42,629 nt of DNA. Origin: Mycolicibacterium sp. Lineage in GTDB: Bacteria > Actinomycetota > Actinomycetes > Mycobacteriales > Mycobacteriaceae. Under the pieces are notes generated by a model. The model did no database searches. It had not been told where the DNA came from and saw only the letters and a program-made list of their open reading frames with translations. Location: the NCBI GenBank assembly GCA_020637165.1, contig JACJWN010000015.1, forward strand, positions 1 through 42,629, given 5' to 3'. Positions 15,495 through 24,500 of the stretch are shown here, one piece after another. The position numbers were made by a program, and so were the translations under genes. Positions within the stretch are counted from its first letter, which is position 1. Each line of letters starts with the position of its first letter.

Positions 15495-15496
15495 AT

Positions 15497-15820
15497 TCAG
15501 GAGTGCGCCGCGCCGATCCAGTGCAGAAGGTCGTGCACGGTGGGGTCGGCCAGGCGGTAGCTCACCTGACGGCCCAGCCTGGCCGAGCTCACCCAGCCTT
15601 GCTGGCGCAGGACCCGCAGAGCCTGGGAGACGGCGTTCTCCGAGCGTCCCAGCGCTTGGGCGAGCTCCCCGACGCAGATCCCCGGAACCCGATGCAGGGA
15701 CAGCAGAATCTCCAGCCGGTTGGCATCCGAGAGCAGGTCGAATCGTTGCGTCCATCCCTCGATGTCCACGTCCGCCAAGGCCCCCGAAGCCTTGCCGACC
15801 TGATCCTGGGACTGCGACAC
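15497..15820 (-). CDS. ArsR/SmtB-family metal-responsive repressor
   Basis: 107 aa. A winged helix-turn-helix with the helix pair CVGELAQALGRSENAVSQALRVLRQQGWV (about 49-77, broken here only for naming) and the wing RLGRQVSYRL, ending in an ADPTVHDLLHWIG helix. Family members dissociate from DNA on binding Co, Ni, Zn or other metals. His96 and His100 in the last helix are candidate ligands, as in alpha5-site sensors, but no cysteine pair exists. GTG 15820 is chosen because a TAGATT -10 box lies 7 nt upstream (leaderless); the open frame runs 25 codons further. It heads the Co/Ni importer cluster, which argues for metal-dependent control of uptake. Confidence 0.88.
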   Translation of the reverse strand: MSQSQDQVGKASGALADVDIEGWTQRFDLLSDANRLEILLSLHRVPGICVGELAQALGRSENAVSQALRVLRQQGWVSSARLGRQVSYRLADPTVHDLLHWIGAAHS

Positions 15821-15827
15821 AGTAGGG

Positions 15828-15833
15828 AATCTA
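15828..15833 (-). promoter_or_regulatory. -10 box of the arsR gene (leaderless)
   Basis: TAGATT on the minus strand, 7 nt before GTG 15820. Confidence 0.45.
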
Positions 15834-15849
15834 GCCCAGGCGGGCCTGG

Positions 15850-16626
15850 CTAGGCCTGGATGGCCGCCACCCGCGCATCGGCGTCCGGCCCGCACAGCGG
15901 CTGCAGATCGAAGCCGGACGTGGCGATGTCGGTGATGCGCTGTTGGAGGTCACCCGAGGTGAGGTGAGCCTCGAGACCATCGCCTGGGCAGCTGGTCACC
16001 GGGGTGACTTCCCGGTGGCTGGCCAAGGTGTCCACGGTGATCCCGAATTCACGCATCGCCCAGGCGCAGACCAGGGCCGCGCTGTCGAGTTGTGCCTCGC
16101 TGACGGTCTCGTCGTCGAAGTTCCCCTCGCACAGGATCAGGAAATGGCCGGACGGGTCGTAGTTGGTCGCGGTGTCACCGGCGATCGCGGTGTCCCGCAA
16201 CGCGAAGATGTTTCCCCGGCGGTCGACCGCGGCGTGGTAGGCGATGTCCACCCAGCCCTTGTCATCCTGGTGATACCGCTGATGCTGTTGCAGCCGCGCG
16301 ATGATCTGGCGGTTGTCGGGCAGCGCCACGGCCGAATGATGGATCGTCATCCGGTCGATGGTGTGCGGCCGGCCGCCGTCCCGCGCGGGGCGGGCTCCCC
16401 AGGCGTCGCGGCACAGCATCACCGCCGACGGGGCCGCCGAGGACAGCAGGGCGGGAGGGGGGGCAATGGTGCGGCTCGTCGCCGGTGCGGGCGGGCTGGC
16501 GCTGCCGGCGGACTGCGAACACCCCGTCGCGGCCAGCCCGACGCTGCCGGCCAGCAGGAACAGTTCCCGGCGGCCCAATCGGCCCGTGCCGAGCCGATGT
16601 TGCGGTGTGTCCACGTTTGTCACCAT
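15850..16626 (-). CDS. Exported N-acetylmuramoyl-L-alanine amidase-like (PGRP/Amidase_2) lipoprotein
   Basis: 258 aa. The N-terminus has a twin-arginine (RR, residues 19-20, in GRRELFLL) and a lipobox ending ATG-C36, so it is probably a Tat-exported lipoprotein. After a Ser/Pro/Ala linker, an amidase/PGRP domain spans about 70-240: TIHHSAV (zinc His), YHAAVDRRG, then SHREVTPVTSCPGD supplying the second His and the Cys ligand. These T7-lysozyme-type residues predict a zinc enzyme cutting the muramoyl-L-alanine bond of peptidoglycan outside the membrane. ATG 16626 gives the shortest frame that still includes the full signal. Divergent from the collagen-like gene with 137 bp between; no regulatory motif recognised there. 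Confidence 0.87.
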   Translation of the reverse strand: MVTNVDTPQHRLGTGRLGRRELFLLAGSVGLAATGCSQSAGSASPPAPATSRTIAPPPALLSSAAPSAVMLCRDAWGARPARDGGRPHTIDRMTIHHSAVALPDNRQIIARLQQHQRYHQDDKGWVDIAYHAAVDRRGNIFALRDTAIAGDTATNYDPSGHFLILCEGNFDDETVSEAQLDSAALVCAWAMREFGITVDTLASHREVTPVTSCPGDGLEAHLTSGDLQQRITDIATSGFDLQPLCGPDADARVAAIQA

Positions 16627-16763
16627 AGAGGCAGTGCGAGGAGGGCGAGACAGTCGATGTAACAAAACCCCGCGCACGCCAGACATGCTCCATAACGCGG
16701 TGCCGTTATCCAGTAGTGCCCCACCCAGTCTGTGTCCACGACATCCAGAGATTGAGAGACCCC

Positions 16764-17198
16764 ATGAAGATCCGGCCGCAGCTTTCCGGCGCTCTGGGCG
16801 CCTTCGCACTGGCGGTGGCGGCCATACCGCTGGCCGCACTGACCTCCCCGGCGGTGAGTAGCGCCCAGGACAACTGTGACTTCAATTTCTTCTACAACAC
16901 CGTCACCAACCAGTGCCAGTTCTGCGATACCGCCTACATGTACTGGAACTACCCGGCCAACCTGTGCCTGCTCGTCGATCCCACCCCGTACGTCGATCCG
17001 ATTCTTGGGCCTGCCGGGCCAATCGGCGTCGGTCCTAATCCGGTTGTGGGGCCCGTGGGGCCGGTCGGGGTCGGGCCAGATCCTGTGGTGGGGCCTGTCG
17101 GTCCTGCCGGTGTGGGTGGCCTCGGTCCGGTCGCCGGACCCGCCGGACCAGCCGGCGTGGGAGGACCGGTTTTGCCTCTGGGGCCCGGCCGACGCTAG
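16764..17198 (+). CDS. Secreted protein with cysteine-rich module and collagen-like Gly-Pro repeats
   Basis: 144 aa. A signal peptide (MKIRPQLSGALGAFALAVAA..., cleavage near SSA-Q at about residue 34) is followed by a compact four-cysteine, aromatic-rich module (C-x12-C-x2-C-x13-C, with many Phe/Tyr/Trp). The rest is a Gly/Pro/Val tail of four ~14-residue units of the form GPxGPxGVGPxPVV, starting at residue 82. The tail is too irregular for a true Gly-X-Y triple helix but is collagen-like in composition. Probably cell-wall or extracellular; adhesion or matrix roles are guesses. The cysteine spacing recalls small carbohydrate-binding modules, but I cannot assign one. GAGAG precedes the ATG by about 5 nt. 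Confidence 0.72.
   Translation: MKIRPQLSGALGAFALAVAAIPLAALTSPAVSSAQDNCDFNFFYNTVTNQCQFCDTAYMYWNYPANLCLLVDPTPYVDPILGPAGPIGVGPNPVVGPVGPVGVGPDPVVGPVGPAGVGGLGPVAGPAGPAGVGGPVLPLGPGRR
17007..17183 (+). repeat. Gly-Pro-Val repeat tail, about four 14-residue units
   Basis: Units read GPAGPIGVGPNPVV, GPVGPVGVGPDPVV, GPVGPAGVGGLGPV and a shorter last one. The second unit repeats the first closely at DNA level, so repeat number may vary between strains. Confidence 0.65.
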
Positions 17199-17426
17199 CG
17201 AACCTGCGTACCGGCTGATTCGCTACCGGCTAACTGCGGCCGGAGCGCTTGAGTAGATAGTTCAACCACCGAACATCGAGCAACATAGGGACGAGGCTAT
17301 GCCGTGAAATTAAGGCGGCGGGGCTGCTGAGCTAACGTGTCGCTAAGAAGTTGTCCCAGAAGGCTCTTACCCTTGCCGGGCTTGCCGACGACGACGGGGA
17401 CCGGCGGGTATGTCAGCATCTATCCC

Positions 17427-18125
17427 ATGACTGCACTGGGAGTTCTTCGCGCCGTTGGAATCGCATTCGGGACTGCGTGGGTATCGCTGGGCGGGTCGGT
17501 CGTTATGCCCACCGCTTCGGCGGAACCGTGCCCCGATGTGCAGGTGGTCTTCGCCCGCGGAACCAATGAGCCTTCCGGCCTGGGTTTCGTCGGCCAGGCC
17601 TTCGCCGACTCGCTGCGGGCGCAACTTCCGGGCCGATCCGTGGCGGTCTACGCGGTTAACTACCCCGCCAGCGACGACTACCTGCGCAGTGCGGCGGTGG
17701 GTTCCGACGACGCCAGCGCCCAGATTCAGAACGTCGTCGCGGGTTGTCCCAATACGGGGATGGTGCTGGGCGGCTACTCCCAGGGGGCGGCGGTGACGGA
17801 GTTGTCCATGGAGGCGCTGCCCGCCGCGGTCGCCGAGCACGTCGACGCCGTCGCGCTCTTCGGGAGCCCGACCAGTGAGTTCTCGAAGATGCTGGCCGGC
17901 GGTGCCGCGCTGCCCACGGTGAACCCGCTGTATGCCGCCAAGACCATTGATCTGTGCATCACCGACGATCCCATCTGCTCCCCGGGGGCCAACATGATGG
18001 CCCACGTCTCCTACGTTCCGGCGGGTATGGCCAACCAGGCGGCGGCGTTCGCGGCGGAGAAGATTGATCAGGCTTCCGGACCGGTGGTTTCCGGGCCGTC
18101 CAACGGTGGCGGTGCCAGCCGGTAG
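17427..18125 (+). CDS. Cutinase-family serine esterase, secreted
   Basis: 232 aa. A signal peptide (cleavage near ASA-E at residue 32) precedes an alpha/beta hydrolase of the cutinase family. The nucleophile Ser118 is in GGYSQGAAV, the Asp in CITDDPIC (Asp180/181) and the His in AHVSYVPAG (His193). Cys35/Cys107 and Cys177/Cys184 are placed as the two usual disulfides. Mycobacterial cutinase-like proteins act on lipid esters, including mycolates or phospholipids; the exact substrate is unknown. Upstream, 17199-17426 holds no other gene I can support. The last 58 bp overlap the 3' end of the opposite-strand CoA-transferase gene. Confidence 0.92.
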   Translation: MTALGVLRAVGIAFGTAWVSLGGSVVMPTASAEPCPDVQVVFARGTNEPSGLGFVGQAFADSLRAQLPGRSVAVYAVNYPASDDYLRSAAVGSDDASAQIQNVVAGCPNTGMVLGGYSQGAAVTELSMEALPAAVAEHVDAVALFGSPTSEFSKMLAGGAALPTVNPLYAAKTIDLCITDDPICSPGANMMAHVSYVPAGMANQAAAFAAEKIDQASGPVVSGPSNGGGASR

Positions 18126-19198
18126 GTGACCGGAGTCGCCGATAACGAGATTGGGTTGGCGACCTGGGCGATGGTGCTGCCGGGGACCGGCACGGAGGGC
18201 TGCAGCCCGAGTCTGCGCGCGAAGTCGAAGGCCTCGGCGATGTCGTTGATCGGCCCGGCGGGAACGCCGGCATTGTTGAGGACCCGATACCAGTGATCGG
18301 CGCCCTCGCGGACCAACAGGCGGTCCAGGAGCGCGCACAACTCGTCCCGGTTGGCCACCCTCTGGGCGTTGGAAATGAACCGCGCGTCCTGTGCGGTTTC
18401 CGGTGCACCCAGGGCGGCCATCAGCGCGGTGAACTGCTTGTCGTTGCCTACCGCCAGCGCGATCGGCCGGTCGGCGGTCGCGAACGTCTGGTAGGGGCAG
18501 ATGCTGGGGTGCCGATTGCCCATCGGAGTGGGCACCACGCCCGCGCCCAGATAGCCGGATGCCTGGTTCACCAGTGACGACAACAGGACCGCCAGCAGAT
18601 TCGTTTCGACGCGTTGCCCCTCGCCGGTGCGGTCGCGGTGGGCCAGCGCGGCCAGGATGCCCGCCAGCGCATGCAATCCGGCGAGAACGTCGACCAGGGC
18701 GACGCCGGCCTTCGTCGGCTCGCCGCCCTCGGGGCCGGTGACGCTCATCAGGCCGCCGACCGCCTGGATCAGAAGGTCGTAGCCGGGCAGTCCGGCGCCC
18801 TCCTTGCGGCCGAATCCCGTTATGGAGCAATAGATCAGGTTCGGGCGCACTGCGCGCAGGTCGTGATAGCCCAGGCCCAGCTTCTCCATGGTTCCGGGCC
18901 TGAAATTCTCCACCACGATATCGGCGGTGGCAACCAGTTCCCTGGCCCGCCGAACGCCTGCCGGGCTGGTGAGATCGAGTGCCACCGATCGCTTGTTGCG
19001 ATTGGCCGAGTTGAAATACGTTGCTGCGCCGTCTGAATCGTACGGCGGTCCCCACGACCGGGTATCGTCGCCGACACCGGGCCGTTCGATCTTGAAGACC
19101 TCGGCGCCGAAGTCGCCGAGCATCATGGTCGCGTACGGGCCCGCCAGCACCCGGCTGAAGTCGACCACGACGATCCCGTCTAGGGGTCCTCTGCTCAT
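18068..19198 (-). CDS. Class III CoA-transferase (CaiB/BaiF family)
   Basis: 376 aa. Begins PLDGIVVVDFSRVLAGPYATMMLGDFGAEV, the family hallmark (Rossmann-type N-terminus; quoted here as conserved blocks DFSRVLAGP and LGDFGAEV). Also NKRSVALDL, NFRPGTMEKLGLGY and the catalytic Asp in GYDLLIQA. It moves CoA between carboxylic acids through an aspartyl anhydride in the cytoplasm; acceptor and donor are not evident. ATG 19198 overlaps the stop of a short upstream ORF (ATGA). The C-terminal coding end overlaps the cutinase gene end by 58 bp in antisense. Length is slightly below the family norm (~400), so the C-terminus may be trimmed. Confidence 0.9.
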   Translation of the reverse strand: MSRGPLDGIVVVDFSRVLAGPYATMMLGDFGAEVFKIERPGVGDDTRSWGPPYDSDGAATYFNSANRNKRSVALDLTSPAGVRRARELVATADIVVENFRPGTMEKLGLGYHDLRAVRPNLIYCSITGFGRKEGAGLPGYDLLIQAVGGLMSVTGPEGGEPTKAGVALVDVLAGLHALAGILAALAHRDRTGEGQRVETNLLAVLLSSLVNQASGYLGAGVVPTPMGNRHPSICPYQTFATADRPIALAVGNDKQFTALMAALGAPETAQDARFISNAQRVANRDELCALLDRLLVREGADHWYRVLNNAGVPAGPINDIAEAFDFARRLGLQPSVPVPGSTIAQVANPISLSATPVTYRLAPPPLDGPETTGPEA

Positions 19199-19455
19199 CG
19201 GGCGGACACCGTGCCACTGAGGTCGGTGAGGGCCTTGGCGGTCACCGATGGCAACGCCGCGGGGCCCAGAATCCAACGGAAGCGGTCGTTCTTTGCCTGC
19301 ATGGCAACACCGTAGGCCCCCCGGTCGTCCCGGGTCCGGCGGACGCCGTTCGGCGCGGCGTCGCGGCTGGTGTCAGTTGTGCCGATACGGACCGCGTTCA
19401 CGAAGCGGTGCCGAGACGGCCGCGTCGTCTTCCCGGAACTGCTTCGCGTCCTCAT
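19195..19455 (-). CDS. Short hypothetical ORF upstream of the CoA-transferase
   Basis: Up to 86 aa (start uncertain; ATG 19455 is the longest, GTGs further in are possible). No family recognised. Support is indirect: the stop overlaps the CoA-transferase start as ATGA, and most third codon positions in the central part are G or C as in real mycobacterial genes. The C-terminal half (QAKNDRFRWILGPAALP) looks like globular protein. It could equally be the tail of a lost gene. If it is not a gene, 19199-19582 holds only the MPT63 upstream region. Confidence 0.35.
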   Translation of the reverse strand: MRTRSSSGKTTRPSRHRFVNAVRIGTTDTSRDAAPNGVRRTRDDRGAYGVAMQAKNDRFRWILGPAALPSVTAKALTDLSGTVSAR

Positions 19456-19582
19456 CGCCGGCGCCGAACATCATCTCGCTGGCTCAGCGCGGTTTCGGGC
19501 TGAGGTTTCGGCGGCGGAAATGCGGGGAATGCGTTGGTGTCGTGTACACATCGACCGGGCCGATCAACGAGGGAGTAGCCAA

Positions 19583-20056
19583 GTGAAGACCGCCACCGTT
19601 ATGAAGACCGCTGCATCGCTTGCGATGACGATAGGCATTGCCGCCGCCCCGGTCGCGTCGGCCGCATTCCCCATCGTCGGCAAACTCGGCAGCACGTTGA
19701 AGATGACCGACAGCGTCGGCCAGGTCGTCCTCAGTTGGAATGTCAGCGGCCTCAAACCCAGTTCGGATGTGATGCCGGGTTATCAGGTGGCGGGCAAGCT
19801 GTGGGAGGCCACCGCCACCGTCAACGCCATCAGTGGGAGCGTGACCCCCGCCATCTCACAGTTCAACGCCGTGGCCCCCAATAAGGCCGCCTACCGGGTG
19901 CTGTGGCAGGTCGCCAGTCCGGTCAACATCAGCGGGGCCACCATCCCGCAGGGCGCTCGCTCGACCGGCAAGATCCATTTCGACGTCACCGGGCCTGCGC
20001 CCAACACCGTCACGATGAACAACGGCATGGAAGATCTCATGATCTGGGGGCCATAG
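19583..20056 (+). CDS. mpt63: Secreted immunogenic protein MPT63
   Basis: 157 aa. Strong similarity to M. tuberculosis MPT63 as I recall it, including PGYQVAGKLWEATATVNAI, VTPAISQFNA, YRVLWQ, ISGATIPQG and NNGMEDLMIW. MPT63 is a Sec-exported beta-sandwich protein (immunoglobulin-like fold) found in culture fluid, of unknown function. Signal peptide with cleavage at ASA-A (about residue 26). GTG 19583 has GGGAG 8 nt upstream; an in-frame ATG at 19601 could also serve. Single gene; hairpin candidates lie downstream. Confidence 0.93.
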   Translation: MKTATVMKTAASLAMTIGIAAAPVASAAFPIVGKLGSTLKMTDSVGQVVLSWNVSGLKPSSDVMPGYQVAGKLWEATATVNAISGSVTPAISQFNAVAPNKAAYRVLWQVASPVNISGATIPQGARSTGKIHFDVTGPAPNTVTMNNGMEDLMIWGP

Positions 20057-20145
20057 GTTCGCGATTGAGCCGCGTTCCCAGATGATCTCCGCGGCCGCGG
20101 GGAGTGGGGCGCCGCCACCGCGGCTGACGTTCGCGTGCCGAAACC

Positions 20146-20166
20146 CGGCAGCATCACCGGTGCTGC
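20146..20166 (+). terminator. Hairpin downstream of mpt63
   Basis: GGCAGCA (20146-20152) pairs with TGCTGCC (20160-20166) around a 7-nt loop, 90 nt after the mpt63 stop and before the phoU promoter. No T-tract; tentative terminator. Confidence 0.35.
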
Positions 20167-20268
20167 CCTCCGGCGATCTGTGATGCCGCGGCCGGTTGAC
20201 GGGTGTGGGTCGCCAGACATTCACCTCGCGTTCAATTCCCATCGCCCGTTCGGCGTCTGGCGGCGACC

Positions 20269-20274
20269 TACGCT
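20269..20274 (+). promoter_or_regulatory. -10 box of phoU (leaderless)
   Basis: TACGCT, 6 nt before the ATG at 20281, with no Shine-Dalgarno sequence. Confidence 0.5.
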
Positions 20275-20280
20275 GATTCG

Positions 20281-20946
20281 ATGAGGTCCGCCTACGGTGC
20301 TCAACTCGCCGCGATCACCGATCGGCTGGCCGAAACGTGCCGGATGACCGGAACCCTGATGGAGCGTGCCACCCAGGCCCTGTTGCTGGGCGATCTGGTG
20401 CTGGCCGAGCAGGTGATCGGCGATCATGAGCAGATTCCGGAGGCCTGTGCCGCGGCCGAGGGTGCCGGTCTCGCACTGCTGGGGCGGCAGGCCCTGATGG
20501 CGCGGGACCTGCGGGCGGTCGTCGGCTCCATCCAGATCGTCGCCGACCTGGAGCGGATGGGCGCGCTGGCCCTGCACGTCGCCAAGATCGCCCGCCGCCG
20601 CCACCCCCGAACCGCACTGCCCGAACAGGTCAACGGCTACTTCGCCGAAATGGGCAGGATCGCCGTCGATGTAGCGGAATCCTCACAGAAGGTGATCGTC
20701 TCGGGCGACCCGGAGGAGGCTCGGCTCATCGGCGAGGACGATGACGCGATGGATGATCTTCATCGGCACCTGTTCGCCGTGATGATGAACCGGGACTGGC
20801 GCTACGGTATGACCGCCGCGGTCGACGTGACCCTGCTGAGCCGGTACTACGAACGCTTCGCCGATCACGCGGTGGAAATCTCCCGGCGGGTGATCTTCCA
20901 GGTTACGGGCCGGATGCCGGCCCACGGGGAAGCGCTGACCTACTGA
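20281..20946 (+). CDS. phoU: PhoU/PhoY-family phosphate signalling protein
   Basis: 221 aa, two tandem three-helix PhoU repeats (about 8-105 and 112-212). Conserved metal-binding patterns are visible in [23 protein letters not shown] (key: D-L-E-R) and in [18 protein letters not shown] (E-R-x-A-D-H). PhoU proteins restrain phosphate uptake and the phosphate two-component kinase when phosphate is plentiful; mycobacterial PhoY proteins also affect persistence. No pst genes are nearby, but a Pit phosphate transporter gene lies 6.5 kb away on the other strand. Start ATG 20281 is supported by the -10 box at 20269. It ends converging on the lysine-rich gene, overlapping it by 7 bp. Confidence 0.92.
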   Translation: MRSAYGAQLAAITDRLAETCRMTGTLMERATQALLLGDLVLAEQVIGDHEQIPEACAAAEGAGLALLGRQALMARDLRAVVGSIQIVADLERMGALALHVAKIARRRHPRTALPEQVNGYFAEMGRIAVDVAESSQKVIVSGDPEEARLIGEDDDAMDDLHRHLFAVMMNRDWRYGMTAAVDVTLLSRYYERFADHAVEISRRVIFQVTGRMPAHGEALTY

Positions 20947-21503
20947 ACGGTCTTTTCCGGGGCGGCGTCGGCGGGCGCTGAGCTGCCGGGCCCTGAGCTG
21001 CCGGCCGCTGTCGCGGGGGCTTTCCCGGCGACCTTCTTCGGGGCCTTCTTCGGGGTTTTGCGGGGAGCCTTCGTGGCGGCTTTTCGAACGGTCTTCTGCG
21101 CGGTCTTCTGCGCGGTCTTCTGGGGAGCCTTCTTGGCCGCTGAGGGGGTGGCGACCTTTTTGGCGGCTGCCTTGCGCGCTGGTGCCCCGGCGGTGGCCGA
21201 CCTCGGGGTGTCGTCTGTTGTCGGTTCGATGGCCTCGGCGAGTTCGTCCTCGCGGGCCTCAAGATCCGAGAGGTGCCGTGACACCAGCGCCGAACCGACT
21301 CCCATGGCCAGTGCCACCGGCCAGTCGATGAGTTCCAGAACCGCCAGCCCGCCCAGTGCCGCGTAGATCGCGAGCTGTTCGGGCGGCGGCACCATCACCC
21401 GGCCGACGATCGGCAGATCGACCGAGTACTTCGTGGCCCGGGCCACCCGCGCCGAGGCATCTCGCTGGGCCGCCACGAGCCTCTTGGTATTCGGCAACAA
21501 CAT
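20940..21503 (-). CDS. Protein with short hydrophobic domain and histone-H1-like Lys/Ala tail
   Basis: 187 aa. Residues 1-75 form a compact region with hydrophobic stretches ([30 protein letters not shown]), possibly membrane-associated. After an acidic linker comes a ~75-residue tail of Lys, Ala, Pro and Thr ([28 protein letters not shown]) like eukaryotic H1 or bacterial HU tails. It may bind DNA, RNA or polyphosphate; this is inference from composition. Encoded 49 bp downstream of the ctpH-type ATPase on the same strand, with AGGA 9 nt before the ATG. I recall a small protein with a similar N-terminus next to M. tuberculosis ctpH but without such a tail. Confidence 0.75.
   Translation of the reverse strand: MLLPNTKRLVAAQRDASARVARATKYSVDLPIVGRVMVPPPEQLAIYAALGGLAVLELIDWPVALAMGVGSALVSRHLSDLEAREDELAEAIEPTTDDTPRSATAGAPARKAAAKKVATPSAAKKAPQKTAQKTAQKTVRKAATKAPRKTPKKAPKKVAGKAPATAAGSSGPGSSAPADAAPEKTVQ
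21091..21120 (-). repeat. 12-bp tandem repeat in the Lys/Ala tail
   Basis: GTCTTCTGCGCG occurs twice in direct succession (21091-21114), and a third, diverging copy starts at 21115. It encodes KTAQ units. Copy number may vary between strains. Confidence 0.7.
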
Positions 21504-21552
21504 GTTCGTGTCCTATTCACTCTGCGGATCCGTCCCGGTCACGGGGACGGAA

Positions 21553-24500
21553 TTACCTGGATACATGGCTGGTGTTCCCCGGTTTGTCGGTCCTGAAATC
21601 CTCGTCGACGCCGGCGCCCGACTGCTGGCTCCTGCGGTCAACGAGATCTACGCCCTGCTGCTGCGAGCCGGTGTCCTCGTCGTCGAGGACTGAGCTGTCC
21701 GGGGCCGGAATGAGCCGCTCCAGCAGGGCCGGCGCGTACAGGCTCAGCAGCGATGCGACGGCCGTCGCGAGGAAGGCCTGACCCCATCCGAGCGGATCGA
21801 CCGGCGTGCAGCCGAAGATATGGCTCAACCCGGGGGTGCTGATCACCGCGGCCAGCGTGAGCAGCGACCCGGCTGCAGTGGACACCACCAGCGGGCCGCG
21901 GGAGTCGGCCAGGGTCTGCGCCAGCTGGGTGCACACCAAGCCGATCAGCGCAATGGTCGCCGCGCGCTGACGCGGCCCGGTCATCCGTCCCATCAGCCAG
22001 GCCAGGGTGGCGCCGGTTGTGGTCGCCGCACCGCGCACGGCGATGGCCCGCCACATGGCGGACTCATCGCGATCCAGAGATCCCTCCCCGTCGTGACTGC
22101 TCACCGCCAGCGCGGCGGCGGGCAGCGCGTCGGTGAGCATATTGACCAGCAGCATCTGGCGGGCGTTGAGCACGGATTGCCCGGTGACCAGCGCCGTGAT
22201 GAGTGCGAACATCACCTCACCGGCGTTGCCGCCGAGCAGCACCGATACCGCCGACTGGACGCGGTGCCACAACTGCCGGCCTTCATCAAGGGCGTCGATC
22301 AGCGCCTCGATGTGGCCGTCGAGCAGCAGCATGTCGGCCGCGGTCCGGGCGGGGTCGCTGCCAGCGGCCGATACCGCGATGCCGACACTGGCCGCCCGGA
22401 TCGCCGCGGCGTCGTTGGCGCCGTCGCCCACCATCGCGGTGACCAGCCCGATGCCTTCGAGGGTCTGCACCACGGCGATCTTGTGCTCCGGCGACATCCG
22501 CGCGAAGACCAGGCGCTCGGTGGCCGCCACCGCGCGTTCGTCGGCCGACATCGACTCCCATTCCGCACCGGTGATCACCTGATCTTGCGTGACCCCGAGG
22601 CCGAGCTCGTTGGCGATCACCGTGGCGGTCAACGGATGGTCGCCGGTGATCAGCCGCACGCCGATACCGCGGCGCGCCAACTCGGCCAGCAGTTCCGCGG
22701 CGCTCTCCCGCGGGGTGTCGGCCAATCCGAGCAGTCCGACCGGGGTCAGATTCGCCCGGCACAGCCGCTCCATCGCCAGGGGGTCAGCGGCGGCACGGGC
22801 GGCCTGGCGCGCGGTCAGGGTCCGCTCGGCCACGGCGATGACGCGAAGGCCCTTGGCCGCCAGCTCGGCCACGACGTCGTTGAGCTCGGCCGCGTCGGCG
22901 TCCAGAGCGCTGGCCAGTACCTCGGGCGCACCCTTGATGGTGAGCCGGGTGCCGGTCAGCGAGGCCGCGAACGGGCGCCCGGACTGGAACGGTAGATAGG
23001 CGTCGCGGGCTTCGGGCTCGCCGCCGCCGGCTGCCTGCCGGATCGCCTCGTCGGTGGCGTGGCCGAACCGGCCGTTGTTGCTGGCGGTCGTTCCCGCCGC
23101 CGCGGTCAGCACGGCTCCGTGGCTGTGCCCGCCGACCGGATGAACGTCCTTGACCTGCAAGCGGTTTTCACTGAGGGTGCCGGTCTTGTCGAAGCACACC
23201 ACGTCAAGGCGGGCCAGCGCCTCCACGGAGTTGGCGTTGCGGATCAGTACGTTTTCTCCGCTGAGCTTGCGGGCGGCGGACAGTTGGGCCAGGGTGGCGA
23301 CCAGGGGCAGGCCTTCGGGGACGGCGGCGATGCTGACCGCCACCGCGCTGCCGACGGCATCGCGCAGCGCCGAGCCGCGCAGCACGCTGAGCAGACCGAC
23401 CAGCGCGCCGCCGCCGAGGCTCCACGGCAGGGCCCGGCCGGTGATCCGGGCCAGCTGAGTCTGCAGGCCGATCCGGTGATCGCTTCTGGGCGCCAACGCG
23501 ATTGCCCGTCGCACCTCGGTACTGCGGCCGACTGCGGTGACGACGGCCACTCCGGTTCCGGCGACCACCGTGCATCCGGCGTACAGCATGCAGGATCTCT
23601 CCGCCAGCGGGGCGCCCGGCGTCGGATCGGTCTGCTTCGCAACCGGCAGGGACTCACCGGTCAGGCGGGATTCGTCGACCTCGACGTTGTCGGCTTCAAT
23701 GAGCCGCGCGTCGGCGGGCACCACCTCGCCGGGATGGATCTCGACGACATCGCCGGGCCTGAGCTCATTCGCGGGCACGTCCTGGCTGACACCCTCTTCC
23801 AACGGCCCCACCCGTCGCCGGGCCGGCGGATCCTGCACGGCCAGCAGCCGGCGCAGCGTGCGCTCGGCGTGCAGTTGCTGCTGGGCCGACAGCGCGGCGT
23901 TGGTCAGCAGCACACTGCCGACCAGAGCGGCGTCCAGCGGGGAGCCCAGCAGCGCGCTGGCCAGCGCGCCGGTGGCCAGAATGGGTGTGATCGGATCGGC
24001 GAGATTGGCCCGGAACTCCCCGGCCAGATCGCCGGCCAGCGACCAGGCCTCAGCACCGCTGCGCCGGGCGAAGCGAACCGGCGCGCCCAGCAGCGACGGG
24101 TGCTCGGACGATTGCGGTGTCACCGATGGCGGCCGGGGCAACAGGCGGCGCACTTCCTCGACTGGGAGGCCGTGCCACTCGTGGCCCGGTTCCGGGGTCG
24201 GCAGCGGATCTCGGAAGACCTTGCCGGCCGCCCGGAATCCTGTCCAGAGCCCGGCGAAGACGCTGGTGTTGACCGCATCGGGGCCGTATCCGGGAACTCC
24301 GGGAACCAGCATCAGCGCGCCGATAGCCGAACCGGAAAGGGACAGTCGCACCCCGCGGTTGGCCGCGGAGCGGGCCGCCGGAATGGCCCGAAGAATCCGC
24401 CATGCCGCGGGGAGGTCAGGGACGAACACGTCGGCGCCCCAGGACGGGGTCGTCCCGTGGGTGACGCCGACGGTGATGTCGGCTTCGTGCTGGCCCGCCA

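Noticed and set aside
15449-15496. Cobalamin riboswitch before cbiM
   Set aside because: The gap is only 48 bp and shows none of the conserved B12-box or core motifs; the leaderless promoter leaves no room for a leader RNA.
17367-19217. 616-aa minus-strand frame covering cutinase and CoA-transferase
   Set aside because: Both genes are well supported by catalytic motifs in other frames; this frame is an artefact of high GC.
20088-20105. NotI-like palindrome CTCCGCGGCCGCGGGGAG after mpt63 as a specific regulatory site
   Set aside because: GC-rich palindromes of this size arise by chance at this composition; nothing ties it to a promoter. It may contribute to termination.
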